DNA of 20,117 nt from Candidatus Subteraquimicrobium carltonvillense (GTDB taxonomy: Bacteria > Actinomycetota > Aquicultoria > Subteraquimicrobiales > Subteraquimicrobiaceae). The translations under genes and the position numbers were made by a program. Location of the stretch: the NCBI GenBank assembly GCA_002339355.1, contig DDKQ01000040.1, forward strand, positions 1-20,117. The letters run 5' to 3'. Of this stretch, positions 1 to 6,419 are shown piece by piece (the stretch's first letter is position 1; each line of letters opens with the position of its first letter). The notes below the pieces were generated by a model, which worked only from the letters and a program-made list of their open reading frames with translations, ran no database searches and was not told the DNA's origin.

Positions 1-827
1 TAGTCGAACCTATAATTTTAAGGCGTTACCTCGCCTTCCTTCACACACTAAGCTTCAACCGGACAACGATCGCTCGGAAACTGGCTTCCATTCGCTCATT
101 CTTTAAATATTTGCAACGAGAGGGATTCTTAAATACGAACCCAGCTGCTCTACTTTCTTCCCCCAAATTGGAAAAGAAACTCCCCAAGGTGTTGAGGATC
201 GATGTGGTAAAAGAGCTTCTTTCCACCCCTGATCATTCCACCTTAGGTCAAAGGGATAGAGCAATTTTAGAGACTCTCTATGCAACGGGCATCAGAGTGA
301 GTGAGCTCGTTGGGTTGAATATCGATGCCGTGAATTTCGCTCGCCAGGAGATTAAGGTTTGGGGTAAAGGTGGCAAAGAGAGGATCGTGCCCATCCACAA
401 GATAGCTCTTGATGCCATCGCAGAGTACCTTACCAAAGGGTATAAGGAGCTCGCCCGTCGCAGTACAAAAAGGGACCGTGCCTACCGGCAGGCTCGCCTA
501 CCAGTAGGACAAGCCATGTCCGCCGACAGGGAGGCAGGGAAAGCCCTATTTTTGAACAGTGGAGGCAACAGGCTTTCGGCAGTTTCGGTGCGAAGGATAC
601 TCAATAAATATATAAGACAGATGGGTATGAGCTCGTCCATAAGCCCCCACGTCCTTAGACACACCTTTGCCACACATCTCCTGGAAGCCGGAGCTGATTT
701 AAGAACGGTCCAGGAGCTCCTGGGACATGTTGATTTATCATCCACGCAAGTTTATACTCATCTCAGCAGGAGGAGCCTTAAGGAGACATATATGAGAACC
801 CACCCAAGAGCCATTAGTCGGGATTGA
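1..827 (+). CDS. xerC: XerC/XerD-type tyrosine recombinase, 5' end outside window
   Basis: Site-specific recombinase of the phage-integrase (tyrosine) family, probably the chromosome dimer resolution enzyme acting at dif. The reading frame is open from base 3, and its first 36 codons read as a normal Xer N-terminal SAM-like DNA-binding domain (TIARKLASIRSFFKYLQREG), so the gene continues from the left; a start at the TTG at 111 would cut this domain and is rejected. Catalytic set seen: Arg (codon 294) in ATGIRVSEL, the GKGGKER hairpin that carries the catalytic lysine (codons 363-383), HVLRHTFATHL with HxxR (648-659), LLGH, and the nucleophile Tyr in QVYTHLS (codon 753). All residues are intact, so the enzyme should be active. 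Oddity: about 21 residues (477-539) encoded by a palindromic repeat are inserted before ALFLNS. Its TGA overlaps a possible TTG start of the sigma gene. XerC, XerD and other dimer resolvases cannot be told apart with certainty. Confidence 0.9.
   Translation, partial: VEPIILRRYLAFLHTLSFNRTTIARKLASIRSFFKYLQREGFLNTNPAALLSSPKLEKKLPKVLRIDVVKELLSTPDHSTLGQRDRAILETLYATGIRVSELVGLNIDAVNFARQEIKVWGKGGKERIVPIHKIALDAIAEYLTKGYKELARRSTKRDRAYRQARLPVGQAMSADREAGKALFLNSGGNRLSAVSVRRILNKYIRQMGMSSSISPHVLRHTFATHLLEAGADLRTVQELLGHVDLSSTQVYTHLSRRSLKETYMRTHPRAISRD
477..539. repeat. Palindromic repeat inserted in frame in the recombinase gene
   Basis: About 63 bases made of three small palindromes: GCCTACCGGCAGGC (480-493), CCTACCAGTAGG (497-508) and TGTCCGCCGACAGG (517-530). 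The last matches 13 of 14 bases of the core TGTCTGCCGACAGG found between genes at 4559-4572 and 7643-7656. It adds about 21 residues (from RAYRQARLP to the Gly before KALFLNS) at a surface position between two conserved Xer segments and keeps the frame. The exact borders are inferred from where normal Xer similarity resumes. Confidence 0.7.
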
Positions 828-859
828 GGTTGGGGTTCGACTGCAGAGGGAGACCTCTG

Positions 860-1654
860 GTGAAGAAGTCCGATAGGAAATCTGAGATAGATAAACTTTG
901 GAAAGAATATAAGGCCACGAAATCAAAGCCCACTAGAGAAAAACTCATCCTCCATTACTCACCTCTCGTAAAATATATAGCCGGTAGAATTGCCACTAGT
1001 TTACCCCAAAATGTGGATACCGCCGATCTCATAAGTTACGGAATCTTTGGTCTCATCGATGCCATAGATAAATTCGATCCCAGCAGGGATATTAAATTTG
1101 AAACCTATGCCATCTCACGAATCAAGGGAGCCATCATCGATGAACTCAGATCGCTGGACTGGGTCCCTCGATCGGTCAGACACAAAGCTAAGGAATTGGA
1201 GAGGGTCTACGCGGAATTGGAGAATAAACTCAAACGGGTACCCACCGACGAGGAAGTTGCAGAAGCTCTTAAGATGTCCATCGAAGAATTGCATGGGCTC
1301 TTGAACCAACTCAGTTACACGACGCCCGTGGCTTTAGAAGAGTTGTGGACGATCAGCTCGGATAAGAATGATAGAGTGAGCCTGATCGATACCCTGGAAG
1401 ATACCAGGGTGAAGGATCCTTCAATGATCTTTGAATTGTCCGAGCTAAGAGGCATTTTAGCCAAAGCCATTGATAGATTACCCCAAAGAGAGAAAATTGT
1501 AATCGCCCTGTACTATTATCGAGGTTTGACCCTTAAGGAGATCGGGGAAATCTTGGGGGTAACAGAATCTCGAGTTTCGCAGCTTCACACGAAGGCCATT
1601 CTTCGCCTGAGAGCCAGGCTTAAGAATATAAAATCGCTGCTCTTAGGGGAATAG
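860..1654 (+). CDS. RNA polymerase sigma factor, FliA/WhiG family
   Basis: Alternative sigma-70 factor of the FliA/SigD/WhiG group, which directs RNA polymerase to flagellar or developmental promoters. Region 2 is very clear: LILHYSPLVKYIAGRIA, then LISYGIFGLIDAIDKFDP, KFETYAISRIKGAIIDELR and SLDWVPRSVR. Region 3 follows (RVPTDEEVAEALKMS). Region 4 holds LPQREKIVIALYYY, GLTLKEIGEILGVTESRVSQ and LHTKAILRLRARL, the helix-turn-helix that reads the -35 element. ALEELW and SLIDTLED look WhiG-like. The start chosen is GTG 860 (264 residues), with GGGAG at 848-852; a TTG at 824 that overlaps the recombinase stop would add 12 residues unlike the family. It sits between a Xer gene and rpsB with no flagellar gene in view, so its regulon cannot be inferred here. 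Confidence 0.93.
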   Translation: MKKSDRKSEIDKLWKEYKATKSKPTREKLILHYSPLVKYIAGRIATSLPQNVDTADLISYGIFGLIDAIDKFDPSRDIKFETYAISRIKGAIIDELRSLDWVPRSVRHKAKELERVYAELENKLKRVPTDEEVAEALKMSIEELHGLLNQLSYTTPVALEELWTISSDKNDRVSLIDTLEDTRVKDPSMIFELSELRGILAKAIDRLPQREKIVIALYYYRGLTLKEIGEILGVTESRVSQLHTKAILRLRARLKNIKSLLLGE

Positions 1655-1670
1655 GGAAGCATTTAAAAAG

Positions 1671-1699
1671 TTGTTTGCGTTGCGGTATTATGCTACACT
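1671..1699 (+). promoter_or_regulatory. Putative sigma-A promoter for rpsB
   Basis: TTGTTT (1671-1676) and TACACT (1694-1699) are separated by exactly 17 bases, and TGC immediately before the -10 gives an extended -10. Transcription would start near 1706, leaving a leader of about 130 bases before rpsB. This would allow the rpsB-tsf-pyrH-frr genes to be expressed independently of the sigma gene. Seen by eye only. Confidence 0.55.
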
Positions 1700-1705
1700 G
1701 TTCCA

Positions 1706-1838
1706 AACACACACGCCCATGGACCTTCCTTCGGGTGCCCTGCAATGGGTGGAAGGAGGGAATGAAGTGGACGGAGGGAAAACCATGCCTGCCAGCTTGC
1801 ACGGGCGCGATGGTGGGCAAAGCGAAAGGAGGTGCAAT
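1706..1838 (+). promoter_or_regulatory. Structured rpsB leader, candidate S2 autoregulatory region
   Basis: This leader is long for so compact a cluster. GCCCAT (1715-1720) can pair with ATGGGT (1745-1750), and CCTTCC (1724-1729) with GGAAGG (1751-1756). The arms interleave, so together they would form a pseudoknot. Downstream are two similar purine-rich units, GTGGAAGGAGGGAA (1750-1763) and GTGGACGGAGGGAA (1768-1781), both resembling Shine-Dalgarno sequences, then the real one, AAAGGAGGTG, at 1825-1834. In E. coli, S2 represses rpsB-tsf through its leader; a similar role here is inference. Confidence 0.4.
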
Positions 1839-2576
1839 ATGGCTGTTGTTTCAATGAAGCAGTTATTGGAAGCAGGGGTGCATTTTGGTCATCAGACCCG
1901 CAGATGGAATCCCAAGATGAAGCCCTATATTTTTACCGAACGAAATGGTATTTACATTTTGGATCTGCAACAAACCCTCGAGCTCATTGAAATCGCCTAT
2001 GACTTTGTTAGAGACATCGTCAGCCAGGGGGAGCTTGTCCTCTTTGTGGGAACCAAAAAACAGGCCCAGGAAGGAGTAAAAGAGGAGGCCATAAGGTGTG
2101 GTATGCCCTACGTTAACTATAGATGGTTGGGTGGAACGCTCACCAATTTTGAGACCATACGAAAGCGGCTGGAAAAATTGGAGGAACTCGAGGAAATGAA
2201 GTCTCAGGGTCTCTTGGATGTTCTACCCAAAAAGGAAGTTTTAAAACTCGAAAAAGAATACGCAAAGTTGTTGCGGAATCTCGAAGGAATTAGAGGAATG
2301 AGTAAACTACCTGGAGCGGTATATATAATAGATTCAAGGAAGGAGAGAACCCCCGTTAAAGAGGCGAGAAGATTGGAGATTCCCATTATGGCCATTGTGG
2401 ATACCAATTGCGATCCAGATGAGATTGATTTCGTCATCCCAGGAAATGATGATGCAATCCGAGCCATAAATTTAATTACGAAGATCATGGCCGATGCGGT
2501 ACTGGAGGGGAAAGCCAGCCAAGTAGTAGCAGAGGAGAAAGAGGCCGAAGCACAACAGACGGTTGAAAGCGCATAA
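1839..2576 (+). CDS. rpsB: 30S ribosomal protein S2
   Basis: Small-subunit ribosomal protein S2, 245 residues, which binds late near the head-body junction of the 30S subunit and helps recruit S1 where present. The start at ATG 1839 is fixed by AAAGGAGGTG at 1825-1834 and by the S2 N-terminus MAVVSMKQLLEAGVHFGHQ. Family landmarks: RRWNPKMKPYIFTERNGI, LFVGTKKQAQ, YVNYRWLGGTLTNFETI, LPGAVYIIDSRKE, EARRLEIPIMAIVDTNCDP and IPGNDDAIRAI. The C-terminus ends in a Glu/Ala-rich tail, as often seen. The frame stays open upstream to 1671 but that stretch has no S2 similarity. It is followed by tsf after 26 bases, the near-universal rpsB-tsf pair. Confidence 0.98.
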   Translation: MAVVSMKQLLEAGVHFGHQTRRWNPKMKPYIFTERNGIYILDLQQTLELIEIAYDFVRDIVSQGELVLFVGTKKQAQEGVKEEAIRCGMPYVNYRWLGGTLTNFETIRKRLEKLEELEEMKSQGLLDVLPKKEVLKLEKEYAKLLRNLEGIRGMSKLPGAVYIIDSRKERTPVKEARRLEIPIMAIVDTNCDPDEIDFVIPGNDDAIRAINLITKIMADAVLEGKASQVVAEEKEAEAQQTVESA

Positions 2577-2602
2577 TATCTCACTTCGGGGAGGTTTGAT
2601 AT

Positions 2603-3196
2603 ATGCCCGTTTCTACTCTTAAGATAAAACAGTTAAGGGAACTCACTGGAGCAGGCATGATGGATTGCAAAAAGGCATTGATGGAGGCAAAAGGAGATAT
2701 TGAAACGGCTACCCAGATTCTTAGAAAAAAGGGTCTCGCCGATCTCAAAAAAAGAGCGGAAAGAATCGCCAAGGAAGGATTGATAGATGCCTACATACAC
2801 GCGGGCAAAATTGGAGTTCTAATCGAGATTAATTGCGAAACCGATTTTGTGGCGAAAAATGAAAAATTTAGAAAATTTGCTCACGATATCGCCATGCACA
2901 TTGCCGCAACCAATCCAACCTACATCTCCCGCGATCAGGTTCCTTCAAAATTGATTGAAAAGGAGAGGGAGATATATCACACTCAAGTAAAAGGTAAGCC
3001 AGATAAAGTCGTAGACCGAATTGTGCAGGGAAGGTTGGAGAAATTTTTCGAAAGCACCTGCCTCCTCGAGCAACCCTTCATTAAAAATCCCGATATCACC
3101 ATCGAAGACCTCTTAGCAGATTTGGTCACAAAAATCGGGGAAAATATCGTGATTAGACGTTTCGTCCGTTTTGCATTGGGTGAAACTATCTCTTAA
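2603..3196 (+). CDS. tsf: Elongation factor Ts
   Basis: Nucleotide exchange factor that releases GDP from EF-Tu. The protein has 197 residues, the short form also found in Thermus and many Gram-positive and deep-branching bacteria, rather than the roughly 280-residue enterobacterial form. The N-terminal UBA-like domain (about residues 5-42) has LRELTGAGMMDCKKAL. The EF-Tu contact motif TDFVAKN is complete at residues 80-86, followed by FRKFAHDIAMHIAATNP. The C-terminal part has LLEQPFIKNPDITIEDLL and the terminal IRRFVRFALGE. The ATG at 2603 is preceded by GGGGAGG at 2588-2594. Confidence 0.98.
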   Translation: MPVSTLKIKQLRELTGAGMMDCKKALMEAKGDIETATQILRKKGLADLKKRAERIAKEGLIDAYIHAGKIGVLIEINCETDFVAKNEKFRKFAHDIAMHIAATNPTYISRDQVPSKLIEKEREIYHTQVKGKPDKVVDRIVQGRLEKFFESTCLLEQPFIKNPDITIEDLLADLVTKIGENIVIRRFVRFALGETIS

Positions 3197-3228
3197 AATT
3201 AAGGTAAAAAGCAAAACGGGAGGCTAGC

Positions 3229-3966
3229 GTGGGGAAAAAGTTTAAATACAAACGCATTTTGCTTAAACTAAGCGGGGAGGCTCTGACCAACTCACTACAA
3301 TATGGAATCGATCCTGAGGTCATGGCTTCCATCGCCAAACAGGTGAGAGAACTTAGCGATGAAGGCGTGGAAATCGCCATAGTTGTAGGTGGGGGAAATA
3401 TTTTCCGTGGAATAGCCGCTAGTGCAGCAGGTATGGACAGGGCAACGGCCGATTACATTGGTATGCTTGCCACCGTCATGAATTCCCTGGCTCTCCAGGA
3501 TGCCTTAGAGAAAGAAGGGGTTGTCACCCGAGTCCAGACGGCCATAAGCATGCATCAGGTGGCCGAACCCTATATTAGACGCCGAGCCATCCGTCATCTT
3601 GAGAAGGGCAGAGTGGTTATTTTCGCAGCGGGCACGGGAAATCCCTATTTCAGCACGGATACCGCCGCTGCTCTTAGAGCGGTAGAAATTGGAGCAGAAG
3701 CCATACTCAAAGCCACTAAGGTTGATGGAATTTACGATTCAGATCCCAAGATTAACCCCAAAGCAAAAAAGTTCCCCGAACTCAGTTACATCGATGTCCT
3801 CAATAAGGGTTTAAGAGTCATGGATGCCACAGCCATTTCCCTATGCATGGACAATAATCTCCCCATTATCATCTTCAATTTGGCACAGCCGGGAAATATC
3901 AAGAGGATTTTGGAGGGAGAGAAAATGGGGACCATTGTTCAGAAAAAAATCCCACGGAAGGTATGA
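3229..3966 (+). CDS. pyrH: Uridylate kinase (UMP kinase)
   Basis: Hexameric bacterial UMP kinase of the amino-acid-kinase fold, making UDP from UMP with ATP for the pyrimidine nucleotide pools. Length is 245 residues, normal for the family. Seen: YKRILLKLSGEAL at the N-terminus, IAIVVGGGNIFRG, DRATADYIGMLATVMNSLAL (UMP and GTP site region), AAGTGNPYFSTDTAAALRA, LKATKVDGIYDSDPK and the C-terminal RVMDATAISLCMDNNLPI. The start is GTG 3229 after GGGAGG (3218-3223). It lies 32 bases after tsf, and its TGA sits in the ATGA overlap with the possible first start of frr, which points to translational coupling. Confidence 0.98.
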   Translation: MGKKFKYKRILLKLSGEALTNSLQYGIDPEVMASIAKQVRELSDEGVEIAIVVGGGNIFRGIAASAAGMDRATADYIGMLATVMNSLALQDALEKEGVVTRVQTAISMHQVAEPYIRRRAIRHLEKGRVVIFAAGTGNPYFSTDTAAALRAVEIGAEAILKATKVDGIYDSDPKINPKAKKFPELSYIDVLNKGLRVMDATAISLCMDNNLPIIIFNLAQPGNIKRILEGEKMGTIVQKKIPRKV

Positions 3967-3968
3967 CG

Positions 3969-4538
3969 ATGATTGGTAAAACGATCCTTGAAACCCTCGC
4001 AGAAGCTGAGAGGAGAATGAAAAAAGCCATAGCCGCCACGGGTAGTGAGTTCATTGGTGTCCGAACTGGGAGAGCTTCAGCCTCACTTCTAGATAGAGTC
4101 ATGGTGGATTACTATGGAACAATAATCCCTCTAAATCAGCTGGCGACGGTCATGGTGCCCGAGCCCCAACTGATAGTCATTCAACCTTGGGACAAAAGTT
4201 CCATAGGAAATATCGAAAAAGCCATCCTCAAGTCGGATTTGGGTCTCACCCCTTCAAGCGATGGAAATGTAATTCGCCTACCATTTCCTCCTCTGACCGA
4301 AGAGAGGCGTAAGGAGTTAGTCCGCGTGGTAAGAAAAATGGCGGAAGATGGACGCATCGCCATCCGAAATGTTAGAAGAGATGCCAAGGAAGCTTTGGAA
4401 GATCTGAAGAAAGACGGGGAAATTTCGGAGGATGAGTTTGAAAGGGCCAAAGAGAAGCTCCAAAAGATCACCGATAAATACGTCTCTGAAATCGATGAAA
4501 TGCTGAAACACAAAGAAGAAGAGATAATGGGATTGTAA
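3969..4538 (+). CDS. frr: Ribosome recycling factor
   Basis: With EF-G, splits the post-termination 70S ribosome. The chosen ATG (3969) gives 189 residues and lies 7 bases after GGAAGG (3956-3961). An ATG at 3963, overlapping the pyrH stop as ATGA, would add only two residues (Met-Thr) and sits too close to that site. Seen: the helical arm ending FIGVRTGRASASLLDRVMV, YYGTIIPLNQLATVMVPEPQ, IQPWDKSSIGNIEKAIL, SDLGLTPSSDGNVIRLPFPPL, TEERRKELVRVVRKMAE and RNVRRDAKEALEDLKKDGEI, i.e. the three-helix-bundle plus beta-domain pattern in normal order. The last of the four tightly packed translation genes before a palindromic repeat. Confidence 0.98.
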   Translation: MIGKTILETLAEAERRMKKAIAATGSEFIGVRTGRASASLLDRVMVDYYGTIIPLNQLATVMVPEPQLIVIQPWDKSSIGNIEKAILKSDLGLTPSSDGNVIRLPFPPLTEERRKELVRVVRKMAEDGRIAIRNVRRDAKEALEDLKKDGEISEDEFERAKEKLQKITDKYVSEIDEMLKHKEEEIMGL

Positions 4539-4546
4539 ATTAGTTC

Positions 4547-4585
4547 ACGGTTCACCCCTGTCTGCCGACAGGCGGGGTTCACCGT
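4547..4585. repeat. Palindromic repeat hairpin between frr and uppS
   Basis: Imperfect palindrome. Outer arms ACGGT (4547-4551) and ACCGT (4581-4585), middle arms CCCC and GGGG, inner stem CTGTC/GACAG around the loop TGCC. Core TGTCTGCCGACAGG (4559-4572) is identical to 7643-7656 and matches 13 of 14 bases within the recombinase gene at 517-530. No T-run follows, so it does not look like a classical terminator, but it could stall exonucleases or protect the upstream mRNA end, as REP elements do (inference). Confidence 0.7.
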
Positions 4586-4623
4586 TGATTGTTAGTAGAA
4601 ATTGCTTTAAGAGGGAAAATTAA

Positions 4624-5421
4624 GTGCTTGATAAATTGAGGAATTTATGTAGAAGTCTTCGTCGGTCCTATCGGAGGTCTCGCGAGGACTTTTTTTTAAA
4701 ACGAATCGATCCCCAAAGGGCTCCCACCCACGTGGCCATAATCATGGATGGCAATGGCCGATGGGCAGCCAAGAGAGGTTTGCCGCGCTTGGCTGGTCAT
4801 AGAGCTGGTGCAAATGCCATCCGAGAGGTGGTACGCACCGCTCCAGAAATAGGAATAAAGTGTCTAACGTTATATACCTTTTCAAAAGAGAATTGGCAGC
4901 GTCCTAGGGAAGAAATTGATGGTCTTATCGGTCTCTTCGAGGAAACCTTGCAAAAGGAAATGAATGAACTTCACAAAAACAATGTGAAGATCAGCGTCAT
5001 TGGACATCTTCATGAATTTCGGGAATCCACTCAAAGATGTTTCAAAGAGGCAATGGAGCTAACGAAAAATAATAAGGGTCTTATCTTGAATGTAGCCCTG
5101 AATTATGGAGGAAGGACGGAGATCATGGATGCGGTACGGCAGATAGCCAAGGCCGTTAAAGATGGGAATATGGATCCGTACTCCATTATGGAAGAGACCA
5201 TAAGTGATCATTTATACACCGCCGATATCCCTGACCCTGAGCTGTTGATAAGAACAAGCGGTGAACTTCGGGTGAGCAATTTTCTCCTGTGGCAGATAGC
5301 TTACACCGAGTTGTGGGTAACCCCAATCCTCTGGCCCGATTTTACAAGAAAAGATTTTTTGCAAGCGATTTATGAATTCCAGAAGCGAAAAAGGCGCTTC
5401 GGTGGGCTTGAAACCGACTGA
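4624..5421 (+). CDS. uppS: Isoprenyl transferase, undecaprenyl diphosphate synthase type
   Basis: Cis-prenyltransferase that adds isopentenyl units to farnesyl diphosphate to build the C55 lipid carrier for peptidoglycan and other wall polymers. Length is 265 residues. Seen: HVAIIMDGNGRWA with the catalytic Asp at residue 42, RLAGHRAGANAIREVV, LTLYTFSKENWQRP, LNVALNYGGRTEI, DPELLIRTSGELRVSNFLLW and the end motif LWPDF. The residue after RTSGE is Leu where many homologues have Gln or Lys, a mild difference. The start is GTG 4624 with a weak GAGGG site. It leaves a basic N-terminal extension of about 30 residues (many Arg); the only in-frame ATG nearby is the internal Met41. cdsA follows about 100 bases later. 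Confidence 0.95.
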   Translation: MLDKLRNLCRSLRRSYRRSREDFFLKRIDPQRAPTHVAIIMDGNGRWAAKRGLPRLAGHRAGANAIREVVRTAPEIGIKCLTLYTFSKENWQRPREEIDGLIGLFEETLQKEMNELHKNNVKISVIGHLHEFRESTQRCFKEAMELTKNNKGLILNVALNYGGRTEIMDAVRQIAKAVKDGNMDPYSIMEETISDHLYTADIPDPELLIRTSGELRVSNFLLWQIAYTELWVTPILWPDFTRKDFLQAIYEFQKRKRRFGGLETD

Positions 5422-5425
5422 TAAA

Positions 5426-5483
5426 AGCTCTGAAGCTCAAAAGCTCGGTAGCTCAGCTCACAGCTTCCAGAGTTTAAGAGCTC
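5426..5483. repeat. AGCTY-rich short repeat array, uppS-cdsA gap
   Basis: AGCTC or AGCTT occurs seven times within 58 bases (5426, 5434, 5442, 5450, 5455, 5462 and 5479), at spacings of mostly 5 to 8 bases. It fills most of the 104-base gap. A similar array lies at 19022-19088 between truB and ribF. Because the unit is nearly palindromic, alternative small hairpins are possible. Function unknown. Confidence 0.5.
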
Positions 5484-5525
5484 AACATCAAGAATAGACT
5501 AGTTCTTCCCTGAAAGGGAGAGGCT

Positions 5526-6341
5526 ATGTTGAAGCAGAGGGTTTTGAGTGCAATTATTTATGGGGTGATTCTCCTCGGCTTTTTATTTCTGGGTAGAATA
5601 CCCTTCTTCGTTCTGGTATTAGCTCTTGTATTATTGGGTTTACGTGAATTCTACTCCTTGCCATTCGAAAACTTAAAGCCAGATACCGCCGTGGGCATGC
5701 TCGGTGGAGCTTGCTTCCCCACCGCCGCATTAATAAAAGGCCAGGCTGGTATGGGAGTAGCTCTGGCTTTCTTAATAATTTTGGTATTGATAAGAGGGTT
5801 ACTAAAAGCGAAAAAACCCACCATTTACGATGTGGGCCTCACAATCTTCGGGAGTTTATATGTCGGATTTTTACTCGGTCATTTGATTCTCATTTATGGT
5901 CTTGGCACAGGACTTGAAAGATTTAGTCTTATAGAACCCTCCATAAACCGGGGGTCCCTCTCCGTGTTGCTCGTTTTCGTGGCCACTTGGGTCTATGATA
6001 CGATTGCCTATGGAGGGGGAAGATTGATGGGGAGGAGGAAACTGGCTCCGAAGATAAGTCCCCAAAAAACCTGGGAGGGGACCATCTTGGGGCTGCTTGC
6101 AAGCTCCGCTGCCTTAGGTCTCATGGTATTCATCCCCCTATCTTTAGCAAAGCGGATTTTGATAGGGCTGATCATTGGAATTGCCGCCGTCCTTGGCGAC
6201 TTATTTGAATCGAGCCTCAAAAGGGTGGCAGGGGTCAAGGATACCGGCTCGATCATTCCAGGACATGGAGGAATCCTGGACAGATTGGATAGCCTACTGT
6301 TCACCGCACCAGTGGCTTACTATCTATTGAAATTACTGTAG
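5526..6341 (+). CDS. cdsA: Phosphatidate cytidylyltransferase
   Basis: Integral membrane enzyme that makes CDP-diacylglycerol from phosphatidate and CTP, the precursor of the anionic phospholipids. The protein is 271 residues, with several hydrophobic segments, e.g. VLSAIIYGVILLGFLFLG at the N-terminus, FLIILVLIRGLL and IGLIIGIAAVLGDLFES. The family signature is present in the C-terminal third: VFVATWVYDTIAYGGGR, KLAPKISPQKTWEG, GDLFESSLKRVAGVKD, IIPGHGGILDRLDSLL. The ATG at 5526 follows AAGGGAGAGG. It stands in the conserved uppS-cdsA-dxr-rseP order. Confidence 0.96.
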   Translation: MLKQRVLSAIIYGVILLGFLFLGRIPFFVLVLALVLLGLREFYSLPFENLKPDTAVGMLGGACFPTAALIKGQAGMGVALAFLIILVLIRGLLKAKKPTIYDVGLTIFGSLYVGFLLGHLILIYGLGTGLERFSLIEPSINRGSLSVLLVFVATWVYDTIAYGGGRLMGRRKLAPKISPQKTWEGTILGLLASSAALGLMVFIPLSLAKRILIGLIIGIAAVLGDLFESSLKRVAGVKDTGSIIPGHGGILDRLDSLLFTAPVAYYLLKLL

Positions 6342-6419
6342 ATGTCAAGCCGCAGTTTCCGACGCCAGTAAAAGACTTTTAAGGGCTCATCCGAGAACCT
6401 TTGAATAATTGGTGGTGAG

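Noticed and set aside
111..827. A complete short recombinase starting at TTG 111
   Set aside because: The frame is open to base 3 and the upstream residues form a normal Xer N-terminal helix region, so the gene is cut by the window edge rather than short.
824..859. TTG at 824 as the sigma-factor start, overlapping the recombinase stop
   Set aside because: The extra 12 residues are unlike the family, and GTG 860 has a GGGAG site at good spacing. The overlap remains possible but less likely.
1671..1838. In-frame extension of rpsB with possible starts at TTG 1671, ATG 1719 and ATG 1785
   Set aside because: The upstream codons have no S2 similarity, the strong ribosome-binding site at 1825-1834 points to ATG 1839, and 1671 lies within the predicted promoter.
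2204..2584. Antisense ORFs, such as a 126-codon one opposite rpsB
   Set aside because: They are shadows of strongly conserved sense genes, with no ribosome-binding site and biased, low-complexity Ser/Leu-rich translations. The same applies to the other minus-strand frames in the window.
4547..4585. Rho-independent terminator after frr
   Set aside because: The stem is strong but no T-run follows, and its core is shared with other repeats, one inside a gene. It is better called a repeat.
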